From the NCBI RefSeq assembly GCF_007990205.1, contig NZ_BJWE01000009.1, positions 1 to 52,797 of the forward strand: 52,797 nucleotides of DNA. Reading direction: 5' to 3'. The first letter of the stretch is position 1. Every line of letters starts with the position of its first letter. Position numbers and translations under genes: made by a program. Positions 1 through 10,458 of the stretch are shown one piece after another. Under the pieces are notes generated by a model that was not told the DNA's origin, searched no databases, and saw nothing but the letters and a program-made list of their open reading frames with translations. Origin of the DNA: Pediococcus parvulus (GTDB lineage Bacteria; Bacillota; Bacilli; Lactobacillales; Lactobacillaceae).

Positions 1-194
1 AGGGAAAAATAACTGGTAATAAGGACAAAAATATAAACACCAAATTTTCCGAGTGGCTGATATATCATGGTCAAGGAATAGTTAAAAAAATCTTGAAGAG
101 ATGAGTCCCAGTTACTCCAAAGAGAAAAATGAGAAAGTAATATGAAAGCAATAGACAAAATGCGGGCCAGCTCAATACTTGAGTTTCGTTTCAT
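1..194 (-). CDS. Acyltransferase-3 family membrane protein, N-terminal part
   Basis: The minus strand is open from an ATG at 194 to the window edge, giving the first 64 residues. The start reads MKRNSSIELARILSIAFILL followed by SHFSLW, the usual opening of acyltransferase family 3 proteins: a short basic head, an E-L-x-R-I run, then a first membrane segment ending in a conserved His. A second membrane segment (FGVYIFVLITSYF) begins before the edge. Members O-acetylate cell-surface polysaccharides or related polymers from the membrane. It sits just downstream of the teichoic acid exporter genes, which fits a wall-polymer role, but a terminator separates them. The family is inferred from a short stretch; the substrate is unknown. 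An AAGGAG-like site lies upstream. Confidence 0.65.
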   Translation of the reverse strand, partial: MKRNSSIELARILSIAFILLSHFSLWSNWDSSLQDFFNYSLTMIYQPLGKFGVYIFVLITSYFS

Positions 195-237
195 AACCTT
201 AATAATGCTCCTTAGTGATTAGTTTTAAGCAAAAATA

Positions 238-261
238 AACAGACGCTAAACAGCGTCTGCT
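238..261 (-). terminator. Intrinsic terminator after tagH
   Basis: Read on the minus strand there is an 8-bp stem CAGACGCT / AGCGTCTG with a 4-nt loop, followed by a T-rich tail (TTTATTTTT). It closes the tagG-tagH unit. Confidence 0.8.
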
Positions 262-290
262 TTAGTATATCACTGAAAATCATATAATAA

Positions 291-1379
291 TTATTTAAAT
301 TGCTGTGCCGTACTATCATTCTTTGTATAGGTTGGATGAATAAGCACACTCGGATCCGTAACGCTCTTTGTTATAGAATGTCCCGAAATTGTGACAAAAG
401 CAAAAAATACCATTACAAGTACTGCAAGTACAATGACACACTTAGTTAACGAAGTCATTTTAGTTGGCAACACTTCTGAATAGAATTCTTTATGAATCCT
501 TCGCGCAGCCTCATGTTCACCAAGACCACTCTTTTCTTGTTCTTCCTTAATCCGAGATTTTTCATACTCATCAATGTCAAAATCTAACTGAAGTTGTTTC
601 TTATCTTTTTGGTATTTACTCCGTTCGGCAGCAGTTAGCTTTTTGAAGTCTGAAGAAAATTTACGATAAGCGCTGACAACTTCTTTGGTTTCACCAATCA
701 TCTTTAGTTCGCCAAAATGGATCCAAGCAGCTCGATCACAAAGCATTTCAACTTGTTTCAATGAATGACTGACAAAAACAATGGTTTTACCTTCTTTCTT
801 AAACTCTTGAATTTTATTCAAACATTTTTGGTAGAAAGTATCATCGCCAACTGACAAAGCTTCATCAATAATGAGAATATCCGGGTTAATATGCACTGCG
901 ATCGCAAACCCTAAGCGAGAACGCATACCTGATGAATAATCTTTTACGGGTTGATTAATAAAATCACCAATATCCGCGAAGTCAATAATATCATCTCGAA
1001 CGTTTGCAATCTCTTGAAAGGTCAAGCCTTGCATTAATCCTTTCAGTCGGATATTCTCTAATCCTGTTAAACTCCACTTCAATCCAGCACTAATGGCAAC
1101 AATTGAAGTGTCACCACGAACATCCACAAACCCTGTTGTTTGTGGAATGATTCCTGAAACAATATTAGACATTGTAGACTTTCCTGAACCATTGACACCT
1201 ACAACACCCAATGCCTCTCCTGGATGCACTTCAAGGCTTATTCCCTTTAAAGACCAGAAATGAGGAATTTCTTTTCTTTTTTTAAAACTAAAAAAAGTTT
1301 TTAATTTGTCATTTTTGCTTTGGTATAAGTCATATTCCTTAGTAACGTTTTCTAATTTGATTTTATAATCTTCAGACAT
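291..1379 (-). CDS. tagH: Teichoic acid ABC exporter, ATP-binding subunit TagH
   Basis: ATPase of the two-component exporter that moves lipid-linked wall teichoic acid across the membrane. The 362-aa protein has Walker A GVNGSGKST (about 61-69), an SSGMRSRLG signature (about 149-157), Walker B ILIIDEA (about 168-174) and a switch His in FVSHS. After the ATPase domain come a charged linker and one membrane segment (about 306-331) with a short outer tail. This C-terminal extension is typical of TagH, although the Bacillus protein's is longer. It lies 21 nt downstream of tagG on the same strand and is clearly cotranscribed with it. Identification is firm at family level; the exact polymer exported is not shown. 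Confidence 0.9.
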   Translation of the reverse strand: MSEDYKIKLENVTKEYDLYQSKNDKLKTFFSFKKRKEIPHFWSLKGISLEVHPGEALGVVGVNGSGKSTMSNIVSGIIPQTTGFVDVRGDTSIVAISAGLKWSLTGLENIRLKGLMQGLTFQEIANVRDDIIDFADIGDFINQPVKDYSSGMRSRLGFAIAVHINPDILIIDEALSVGDDTFYQKCLNKIQEFKKEGKTIVFVSHSLKQVEMLCDRAAWIHFGELKMIGETKEVVSAYRKFSSDFKKLTAAERSKYQKDKKQLQLDFDIDEYEKSRIKEEQEKSGLGEHEAARRIHKEFYSEVLPTKMTSLTKCVIVLAVLVMVFFAFVTISGHSITKSVTDPSVLIHPTYTKNDSTAQQFK

Positions 1380-1400
1380 TATAACTTTTCTCCATTCTAT

Positions 1401-2216
1401 CTAAATCAAATCCACAAAGTTTGCGCGGAACTTATTATGCAAAAATGTACCAACTACCATTACAATAAGAACAAACATCCAAAATACAACGGTAAGGGTC
1501 AAGTTAGGCTCTTGCCAAACCCATCCCTTATTTAGCATTGATTCACGCATTCCATTAATTACGTAGTAAAAAGGATTCAACTCTAGCACTCGAATTAATA
1601 GTGTAGGAAAATTAGACGTTGTAAAGTTAAAAAGCACGCCACTCATATAGAACAACATTCGCATGATTGATTGTAACGTTATATGCCAATCACGAATTAG
1701 AACAGTAACCGTTGAATTGAAAATTCCTAGTGCATACATCAAAGCAATCATACAAATGAAATAATATATAAACTGAATCCAAGAAATAGATGGAACCATA
1801 TGGTTGCAGAACATTAAGAAAAGTGCGAATACAAACATTGTCCAAAAGCTAGCAAGGTTACCACTAATTTTAATAGATGGTAAAACACTCACTGGAAATT
1901 TCATTTTTGATACCAGACCAACCTGTTGATAAACACTTTTTGATGCATCTAAGACAGTCTTACTCATATATAACCATGGTGTGATTCCAAGTACCATCCA
2001 GGGTAGGTATGGAACCCCTGGAAGTGGATCTCCTCGCTTCAACGCAACCCCAAACACTAGGTAATAAATTCCAATTTGAATTAGTGGATTTAAAAACTCC
2101 CATGCTAACCCTAAATAATGACTTTGATAAGTTGCTTTATCATCAAATTTTGCCATTCTCCGAATAATTTTATAATTGGAAAATTGTTCTGAGATTATTT
2201 GAAACATTGTATGCAT
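1401..2216 (-). CDS. tagG: Teichoic acid ABC exporter, permease TagG
   Basis: Membrane subunit of the teichoic acid exporter (ABC-2 family), 271 aa. It has a cytoplasmic N-terminal stretch containing YLGLAWEFLNPLIQIGIYY, characteristic of TagG/RfbA-type permeases, then about six membrane segments, and ends in RANFVDLI, the usual TagG C-terminus (..F.D.I). The ATG at 2216 is preceded by AAGGGG at a workable distance; a second ATG four codons in is a less likely start. It is the first gene of the tagG-tagH unit and follows a consensus-like promoter. Confidence 0.9.
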   Translation of the reverse strand: MHTMFQIISEQFSNYKIIRRMAKFDDKATYQSHYLGLAWEFLNPLIQIGIYYLVFGVALKRGDPLPGVPYLPWMVLGITPWLYMSKTVLDASKSVYQQVGLVSKMKFPVSVLPSIKISGNLASFWTMFVFALFLMFCNHMVPSISWIQFIYYFICMIALMYALGIFNSTVTVLIRDWHITLQSIMRMLFYMSGVLFNFTTSNFPTLLIRVLELNPFYYVINGMRESMLNKGWVWQEPNLTLTVVFWMFVLIVMVVGTFLHNKFRANFVDLI

Positions 2217-2255
2217 TGTTCTAACCCCTTATTTTTTGTCATTTCACATTGTGAT

Positions 2256-2284
2256 AGTATAGTCGTTTAATTGAAAAGCGTCAA
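2256..2284 (-). promoter_or_regulatory. Promoter of tagGH
   Basis: On the minus strand: -35 TTGACG (2284-2279), a 17-bp spacer, -10 TATACT (2261-2256), about 40 nt ahead of the tagG start. Confidence 0.75.
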
Positions 2285-2329
2285 TTTGTGTTTCAAAACC
2301 TTTCAAACTATTTAAACTTTTCTATAAGA

Positions 2330-2369
2330 GAACTAGTCAGATCATGAAAATAAATGATCTGACTAGTTC
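2330..2369. terminator. Long hairpin between tagF-like gene and tagG
   Basis: A perfect 16-bp stem (2330-2345 with 2354-2369) and an 8-nt A-rich loop. On the minus strand it follows the stop of the large polymerase gene and is its likely terminator, though the best T run (CCTTTTT) lies on the plus-strand side; the minus-strand tail is only TTCTCTT. Confidence 0.6.
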
Positions 2370-2403
2370 CTTTTTATTGGTCTTTATTTGACGTTCTAAA
2401 CAC

Positions 2404-5400
2404 CTATTTAATATCTTGAGCGCGAATCCACATTTTATTTTCATTACTTTCAACTTCAATCCAGTTATTTCCAACTTCCCTTTTTTGAATAGGATCACGT
2501 AACTTTGCATTACGTTTTGTGGAAAAAGTATCGGTCGGTTTAAAGTTATAATTGGAAATGAATTTGGCTTGTTTCGTTTCAGGAATAGCAGACCATAGCT
2601 GTGAACCATCCTTAATAAATATATCTTGTGACTCAATTCTATTCTCTGCCACTTCATACTGTCTATCCTTTAAAACATACTCCACAAGTTTTTGAGTTGA
2701 ACTACCATTTTCCCACAAACAAAATTTATCTAAAAACATCCTATAATCAGCGGTTTGAACATAGTTATCTGGTTGATCTAGCATGTCTTTTAAAATTGGA
2801 ATTAATTCACTATTCGTTTTCACAATAGGACCAGGTACGGTCTTCTTGTAATCAATATAGAATCCACGAATATCTTTCGTATATTCTTCAAGGTCATACG
2901 CAAAAAATAGAATTGGTCGTTTTAGATTTGCAAAATCAAACATAACTGAAGAATAATCTGTAATCAACACATCAGAAATAAGGTATAAATCAGAAATGTC
3001 TTCATAATCACTAACATTTAAAACTCGACTCCCGAATCCCGATAAATCAAGTTTTCTAGCAATTAAATAGTGAGTCCTAATCAAAATAGTTACATTCTTA
3101 GGTAGTTCTTTTAAAAGTCTTACTAAATCCAAGTGCAATTCTGCTCGATACTCATCTGCCCGAACGTATTCATTGTCACGCCATGTTGGTGCATATAAAA
3201 TAACTTTTTCATTCATGCTAATCTTAAGGCTACTCTTAATCCTACTTACTTGTTCTTTAGTATGATTAGTTAACACGTCATTTCTTGGATAACCGCTGCT
3301 AACAATTTTTTTAAATGGCTTTCGAAAAGCACGTTGCATGATATCATACGAATATTCATTCGGAGCTACTAAGTAATCCCAACGAGCTGAATCACGTATC
3401 ACTTGCTTATGATAGCTTCGTTGCGTCACTCCAGGCATTGTAACTGTCTGAACATCCGTCCCAATTGTCTTCAAAGGTGTCCCATGCCAAGTCTGAATTA
3501 GCTTTACATTATGTGGCTTTACCCACCTAAATGGGCGCCGCGTATTCGTAAACCAATATTTTGCTTGAGCTTGTTTTAAAATACCTTTGTATCCAAATCG
3601 TTCCACATATGGTATCCCATGAGTCTTAAAATAATCCACATTATTCCGATTAACATTCCAGTATAGTTTGTACTCAGGATGTGATTTTTTTAGATACTCA
3701 TAAATCGCTTTGGGGCTATCGGAAAATTGGGTCCCGAAAAAGCTTTCTAAAATAATAATATTCTTTTTCTTTAACATCTTACTCAAAAAATTAAGTAAAT
3801 TAGATTGAAAATCATTAATCCGAAGTGTTCGCAGCACCTTGTTTATAAATAAATGATGCACAATCGAGTCTTGAGTTTCTGGCTGTAAATTTAGCATTTT
3901 TTCAGAAACTAATTGACTTGCATCTCCTTTACGACCATAAGTACAGAACTTATCATAAAACCCATTAATTTTGTCAGTATATTCATTTTCAAGTTGATGA
4001 AAGTTCTGGAGCCGTTCTATTATTTCGTCTGTCGTTTCTACTATGGGACCTGGTACGGTTTCATCATAGTTTAAATACACACCTCGATTATCACCATTTA
4101 AATACCAATTTTTATCATAAGCAAAGAAAATCATCGGGCGTTTAAGATGACCATAATCAAACATCACAGAAGAATAATCTGTGATCATGACATCACTAAT
4201 TAGATATAGATCAGCAATGTCAGGGTAATCACTCACATCCCATACAAATCCTTGATGATCAACAAATGACATAGAGTGAGCAACAAAATAATGTAGTCTT
4301 ACAAGAACAACATACTTATCGCTTATTTTTTCACGAAGTTTATCTAAATCTAGTTCGAAGTCAAAGCTACTATCGTTATTTCTAAACGTTGGTGCATATA
4401 AAACAACTCTTTTATCCAACGGTATATGAAGTTTTTGTTTAACCTTTTCAATATAAGCTGAATTATTATGTTGATAGAGTGCATCATTGCGTGGAAAACC
4501 ACTCATTGCAATTTCATGTTTGTAATCAAAAGCCTTAGTTGCAGTTTCTGCCATGTACTTTGAAGGTACTGTTAGAATATCCCAACGGTTATTTCGAATT
4601 GCAAAATTCTTTTGGACTCGACTTGTTGCATTTTTGAAGTGGGGTTCATCAAATCCCATTGTTTTCATGAACGTGCCATGCAAAGTTTGAACTTCAATTT
4701 GTCCCGCCCGTTTAGAATATTGATTCGGTAAATTGGTATTTTCAACAAGATACTTAGCCCTTGCCAGATAGTACCAATATTTAAAGCCTAATCTTTTCAC
4801 GCGGACTGCTTTACCTTCAATGGGGATTTGATTATTAGTTAAAATCCAAACAAATTTGAGCTCCGGATGATATTTCTTTAAATAATCATACATAGCTTTT
4901 GGACTACCATTAAAATAATCTCCCCAATAGCTTTCAAACATAACAATTTTTTTATTAAGCGGGAGCATTCTCATCATTGGATAGAGAACTGAATAGTTAA
5001 TCCCTCGTTGAATTTTCGAACGATCGATCCAAGGTGTGATTTGTTTACTATAAAATTCTACAAACCCATCAGTTGTGTGTCTAAGATCAAAAATGAAATG
5101 TTTGCCAGTATATTTATTCAGTTCATCACTAACCGCATTCAAATCAAGAACGCGAAGTCTTTGCTGTTTTCCATCAATTTCAACTACCATGTAGACTCGG
5201 TAATTTCCAGACAAGACTTTCAACTGATTTGCATCTACTAGTGAAATTTGAATATTAAAAGTATTAGTTTGCACGTCCACTTTTCCGATAGAAAGATATC
5301 GGTTTTTCTTGTTGCTACTCAATAACTCAACGGACCCCACATTGGCCCCCTTTTTAACATTCAAAAAGCTAGGAATATCCGCCTTCATTTCGATAGCAAG

Positions 5401-7380
5401 ATTATTTTTGACTTTAACCCAGTGTGCGCTTACTAATTCTACAAGCGGTACCTCTTGCATTAGCCAAATACCTTCGATACTTTTATAAGAAATAAAGACA
5501 TCAAATTTACTACCGTGAATAATCTCTGACTTGCGAGAATAATCTATTGCATACTGTTTTGTGATATTTGTTTTAACATCAATGAGCATTAAATGCTGCA
5601 TACTACCTTGATACCTGCCCAACTCATCAGCAGCTATGAAGAACTTAATTTGATGCCCAACTTGACTCACAATTTTGCCAATACTTTTCCCATCAATCTG
5701 TAACATTGGTTCTGCGATGTTATCAGACACAGAAAAGAATAGTACAATTCCATTATTTTGACCTACAATTTCTTTTAGCGCCGTTACTTCTTTTCCACGC
5801 TCATTTAACTCTGTATTAACATCTAAAATCTTCTTGACAACAAAAATTAAGTCCCAATGTAGATTATATCTTTGAACCAAATCAAGCTTTAACTTAGAAT
5901 CAATGTACGAAGCCGCTTTTGTTGCTCCTTTTATGGGTTGCCCAGCGAAAGATTCATAAATTTCTCCATGGTAATTAAGGACTATTTTTGTTTTCCAAGT
6001 GCCCTTACCCAAGGTCTTCAATGCATCTTTTATAATAAAGCTCGCCTGATATTCACTATACGGTGCATTTTGGGTTTTAAGATGGATATTTCCAAGCGTC
6101 CTTATGCGATTGATTTCAATCGGCATTTCTTTATTAGTATCAATATTAACTAGACTTGCTGTTATGCATTCACCCAAATTTGAGGATGATAACCAGAATC
6201 GATGTAATTTTAATGATTCAACCGTTACACAACCCTTAATTTGAATTGTATTCTCATCAATTTGTGATACTGCTTGAATTGTATTTTTGATTTCAGAACC
6301 AGAAGCAGCCGTATGTGCATTTTTCCCAAAAAAATGATGTATAAATCGTTTAGGCAAACTGTTTTTTACATTAGTATATGAATATCTTTTTAATTCTTTA
6401 AAGTTTCCAGATAATAATGCCTTATACTGCAGTTGCATCTTAGGCCATAGTTGTTCATAAAGATTGCTATTTAATAGTCCCCAATCACGAAGAAAAAGAT
6501 ACGTTGCACGTTGAAAATCTAAAATAAAATTGTCATCGGCATCAGCGATATCATCCATAAAAAGAGGAATATCAATCATCAATACCTTCACATAAAAAGT
6601 ATCCATAACATTCTGACTAACATGAACTTTTAAAAAGTAATCGCGAACCATGTTAAGAATCTTTAGACGATCACCAAATGGCTTCATTGCATTCTTAACT
6701 TGAGTAATAGATTTACTGTCCCCGTCACGCCAACGCCATCGATACACAACATTGGAAAGTATATCAATACTACTTTCCCGACTAGCAATGACAAATGCGC
6801 GCATAACAAACGGGATATCTTCATACAACATATTCGCCGGGAACACCATCTTGTGTGCACGAACCATTGTTAAGCTATATAATTTATTCCAACTTGTAGA
6901 GTCATAGACTAGCTCTGGATTTCTCTCAAGATCAGTCTGCAAGATTGTATCTGCAATTGCTTTTTTATGTAAGTAGGACGGCTTATCGCGAAATTTGTCA
7001 AAACGTCTAACAAATCCAGTCACTACTTGAGATCCAGTTGTAGCTACCGAATTCACAAGATCACGATAGGCATCCATAGGTACAATGTCGTCTCCATCAA
7101 CAAATGCAATGTAATCACCATTTGCAATTTTCACGCCTCGATTACGGGTATCGCTCAAACCCAAGTTTTGTGGGTTATGATATGCATGAAAGTTTTCATA
7201 ACGCTCATCATACTTATCCACAATTTCTTTTGTTTTATCATTATCTGTTGAGCAATCATCAATCATGATAATTTCAACGAGCTTATATGTTTGAGCTGCA
7301 AGTGAATCCAAGCATTCTTCCAAATAGTCTGCAACGTTATAACAGGCCACAACAACGCTTAGTTTAATTGACTTTGACAT
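2404..7380 (-). CDS. Giant teichoic-acid-type polymerase: GT2 + two TagF-like domains + SH3-like tail
   Basis: A 1658-aa protein built of four parts. Residues about 5-230 are a family-2 glycosyltransferase (SVVVACYNVADYLEECLDS, then FVDGDD). A long middle section (about 330-800) is unrecognised. Two CDP-glycerol:poly(glycerophosphate) glycerophosphotransferase-like domains follow, each with an HGT motif (about residues 900 and 1300) and ITDYSSVMFD (about 1072 and 1475). The last ~50 residues resemble an SH3-like module (NAKLRDP...WIEV...MWIRAQDIK). TagF-type enzymes extend wall teichoic acid with polyol phosphate on the cytoplasmic face; the GT2 part may add a sugar. The ATG at 7380 is preferred over an upstream in-frame TTG (7386) because AGGTAGGT precedes it. 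The neighbouring tagGH would export the product. Acceptor and donor are inferred. Confidence 0.8.
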   Translation of the reverse strand: MSKSIKLSVVVACYNVADYLEECLDSLAAQTYKLVEIIMIDDCSTDNDKTKEIVDKYDERYENFHAYHNPQNLGLSDTRNRGVKIANGDYIAFVDGDDIVPMDAYRDLVNSVATTGSQVVTGFVRRFDKFRDKPSYLHKKAIADTILQTDLERNPELVYDSTSWNKLYSLTMVRAHKMVFPANMLYEDIPFVMRAFVIASRESSIDILSNVVYRWRWRDGDSKSITQVKNAMKPFGDRLKILNMVRDYFLKVHVSQNVMDTFYVKVLMIDIPLFMDDIADADDNFILDFQRATYLFLRDWGLLNSNLYEQLWPKMQLQYKALLSGNFKELKRYSYTNVKNSLPKRFIHHFFGKNAHTAASGSEIKNTIQAVSQIDENTIQIKGCVTVESLKLHRFWLSSSNLGECITASLVNIDTNKEMPIEINRIRTLGNIHLKTQNAPYSEYQASFIIKDALKTLGKGTWKTKIVLNYHGEIYESFAGQPIKGATKAASYIDSKLKLDLVQRYNLHWDLIFVVKKILDVNTELNERGKEVTALKEIVGQNNGIVLFFSVSDNIAEPMLQIDGKSIGKIVSQVGHQIKFFIAADELGRYQGSMQHLMLIDVKTNITKQYAIDYSRKSEIIHGSKFDVFISYKSIEGIWLMQEVPLVELVSAHWVKVKNNLAIEMKADIPSFLNVKKGANVGSVELLSSNKKNRYLSIGKVDVQTNTFNIQISLVDANQLKVLSGNYRVYMVVEIDGKQQRLRVLDLNAVSDELNKYTGKHFIFDLRHTTDGFVEFYSKQITPWIDRSKIQRGINYSVLYPMMRMLPLNKKIVMFESYWGDYFNGSPKAMYDYLKKYHPELKFVWILTNNQIPIEGKAVRVKRLGFKYWYYLARAKYLVENTNLPNQYSKRAGQIEVQTLHGTFMKTMGFDEPHFKNATSRVQKNFAIRNNRWDILTVPSKYMAETATKAFDYKHEIAMSGFPRNDALYQHNNSAYIEKVKQKLHIPLDKRVVLYAPTFRNNDSSFDFELDLDKLREKISDKYVVLVRLHYFVAHSMSFVDHQGFVWDVSDYPDIADLYLISDVMITDYSSVMFDYGHLKRPMIFFAYDKNWYLNGDNRGVYLNYDETVPGPIVETTDEIIERLQNFHQLENEYTDKINGFYDKFCTYGRKGDASQLVSEKMLNLQPETQDSIVHHLFINKVLRTLRINDFQSNLLNFLSKMLKKKNIIILESFFGTQFSDSPKAIYEYLKKSHPEYKLYWNVNRNNVDYFKTHGIPYVERFGYKGILKQAQAKYWFTNTRRPFRWVKPHNVKLIQTWHGTPLKTIGTDVQTVTMPGVTQRSYHKQVIRDSARWDYLVAPNEYSYDIMQRAFRKPFKKIVSSGYPRNDVLTNHTKEQVSRIKSSLKISMNEKVILYAPTWRDNEYVRADEYRAELHLDLVRLLKELPKNVTILIRTHYLIARKLDLSGFGSRVLNVSDYEDISDLYLISDVLITDYSSVMFDFANLKRPILFFAYDLEEYTKDIRGFYIDYKKTVPGPIVKTNSELIPILKDMLDQPDNYVQTADYRMFLDKFCLWENGSSTQKLVEYVLKDRQYEVAENRIESQDIFIKDGSQLWSAIPETKQAKFISNYNFKPTDTFSTKRNAKLRDPIQKREVGNNWIEVESNENKMWIRAQDIK

Positions 7381-7487
7381 TTTCAACCTACCTACCTATT
7401 CTTCTTCCCATTATTACAAACATTATAATATTAACATGATGTTCAGCCGCTTACAATGTAATACACCACATAGCCATGCCATCTTAA

Positions 7488-9530
<2,043 letters not shown>

Positions 9531-9537
9531 CTAAAAA

Positions 9538-10296
9538 CTATTTTAAATCGACATCCAATTCAACCGGACAGTGATCTGATCCGAAAATTTCGTTATGAAT
9601 TTTAGCATCCTGTAATTTATCCTGCAAACTATTTGAAGCCACAAAATAATCAATTCGCCAACCGGCATTGTGATCACGGGCATGAAATCGATAGCTCCAC
9701 CAAGAATAAATACCTTCTTTGTCCGGATAGAAATAGCGAAACGTATCGGTAAATCCGCTTGCTAACAACTCAGTGAATTTTTCCCGTTCTTCATCTGTAA
9801 AACCAGCACTATGATGATTACTCTTATCATTTTTAATATCAATCGCTTCATGGGCAACATTTAAGTCACCACAGAAAATAACTGGTTTCGTTTCAGCCAG
9901 TTGATTAACATAGTGACGAAAATCATCATCCCACGTCATTCGATAATCTAATCGTTTTAATTTAGTTTGAGAATTAGGGGTATAACTGGTTATCATGTAA
10001 AAGCCCTCATATTCTAAGGTGATTAGACGGCCTTCATGATCATGCACGTCCACTCCCATGCCATACTTCACACTAAGTGGTTTAATTTTCGTAAAAATAG
10101 CGGTGCCAGAATAACCCTTGCGATCAGCATAATTCCAGTATTGATAATAACCCGGTAGATCTAGCTCAAGTTGACCTTCCTGCATTTTAGTTTCTTGAAT
10201 ACAAAAAATATCGGCATTCAAAGTTTTAAAAGATGTCAAAAAGTCATGTGTCACTGCAGCTCTAATGCCGTTTACATTCCACGAAATTAACTTCAT
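9538..10296 (-). CDS. exoA: Exodeoxyribonuclease III / AP endonuclease
   Basis: Xth/ExoA-type enzyme of base-excision repair that incises at abasic sites and trims 3' ends. 252 aa, full length. Visible active-site motifs: WNVNGIRA at the N-terminus (metal/phosphate Asn), IQETKMQ with the catalytic Glu (about 35), GDLNVAH in the middle, and the C-terminal GSDHCPVEL with the catalytic Asp-His pair. Pairing with ligA in one unit makes a repair operon (incise, then seal). The RBS is AGAGGT. A palindrome overlaps the promoter. Confidence 0.95.
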   Translation of the reverse strand: MKLISWNVNGIRAAVTHDFLTSFKTLNADIFCIQETKMQEGQLELDLPGYYQYWNYADRKGYSGTAIFTKIKPLSVKYGMGVDVHDHEGRLITLEYEGFYMITSYTPNSQTKLKRLDYRMTWDDDFRHYVNQLAETKPVIFCGDLNVAHEAIDIKNDKSNHHSAGFTDEEREKFTELLASGFTDTFRYFYPDKEGIYSWWSYRFHARDHNAGWRIDYFVASNSLQDKLQDAKIHNEIFGSDHCPVELDVDLK

Positions 10297-10332
10297 TATT
10301 TTTTTACCTCTTTAATTAAGAAATAAGTCTCT

Positions 10333-10358
10333 ATGCTAAGAATTATACCATTTAGCAT
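10333..10358 (-). promoter_or_regulatory. exoA-ligA promoter with palindrome over the -10
   Basis: Minus strand: -10 TATAAT with a weak -35 TTTAGA 17 bp upstream. The -10 sits between inverted arms ATGCTAA and TTAGCAT (10333-10339, 10352-10358), a layout suited to a repressor site. It does not match the Gram-positive LexA box. Confidence 0.5.
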
Positions 10359-10405
10359 GGTTCTTCTAAAATTTATCTCTTAACATTAGAAAAATCACAA
10401 CAAGT

Positions 10406-10443
10406 AAAAAAGTTCTGTGAAAAATTTAACCTCTCACAGAACT
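10406..10443 (-). terminator. Terminator after pyruvate oxidase
   Basis: Minus strand: 10-bp stem AGTTCTGTGA / TCACAGAACT, followed by TTTTTT. Confidence 0.85.
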
Positions 10444-10458
10444 CACTTTTATTTGTTT

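Noticed and set aside
2337-2657. Minus-strand ORF of 106 aa at the end of the large polymerase gene
   Set aside because: Out-of-frame shadow that includes the terminator hairpin.
7422-7450. Promoter of the large polymerase gene (TATAAT at 7427-7422)
   Set aside because: The -10 is good but no -35 is convincing, so it was not listed as a feature.
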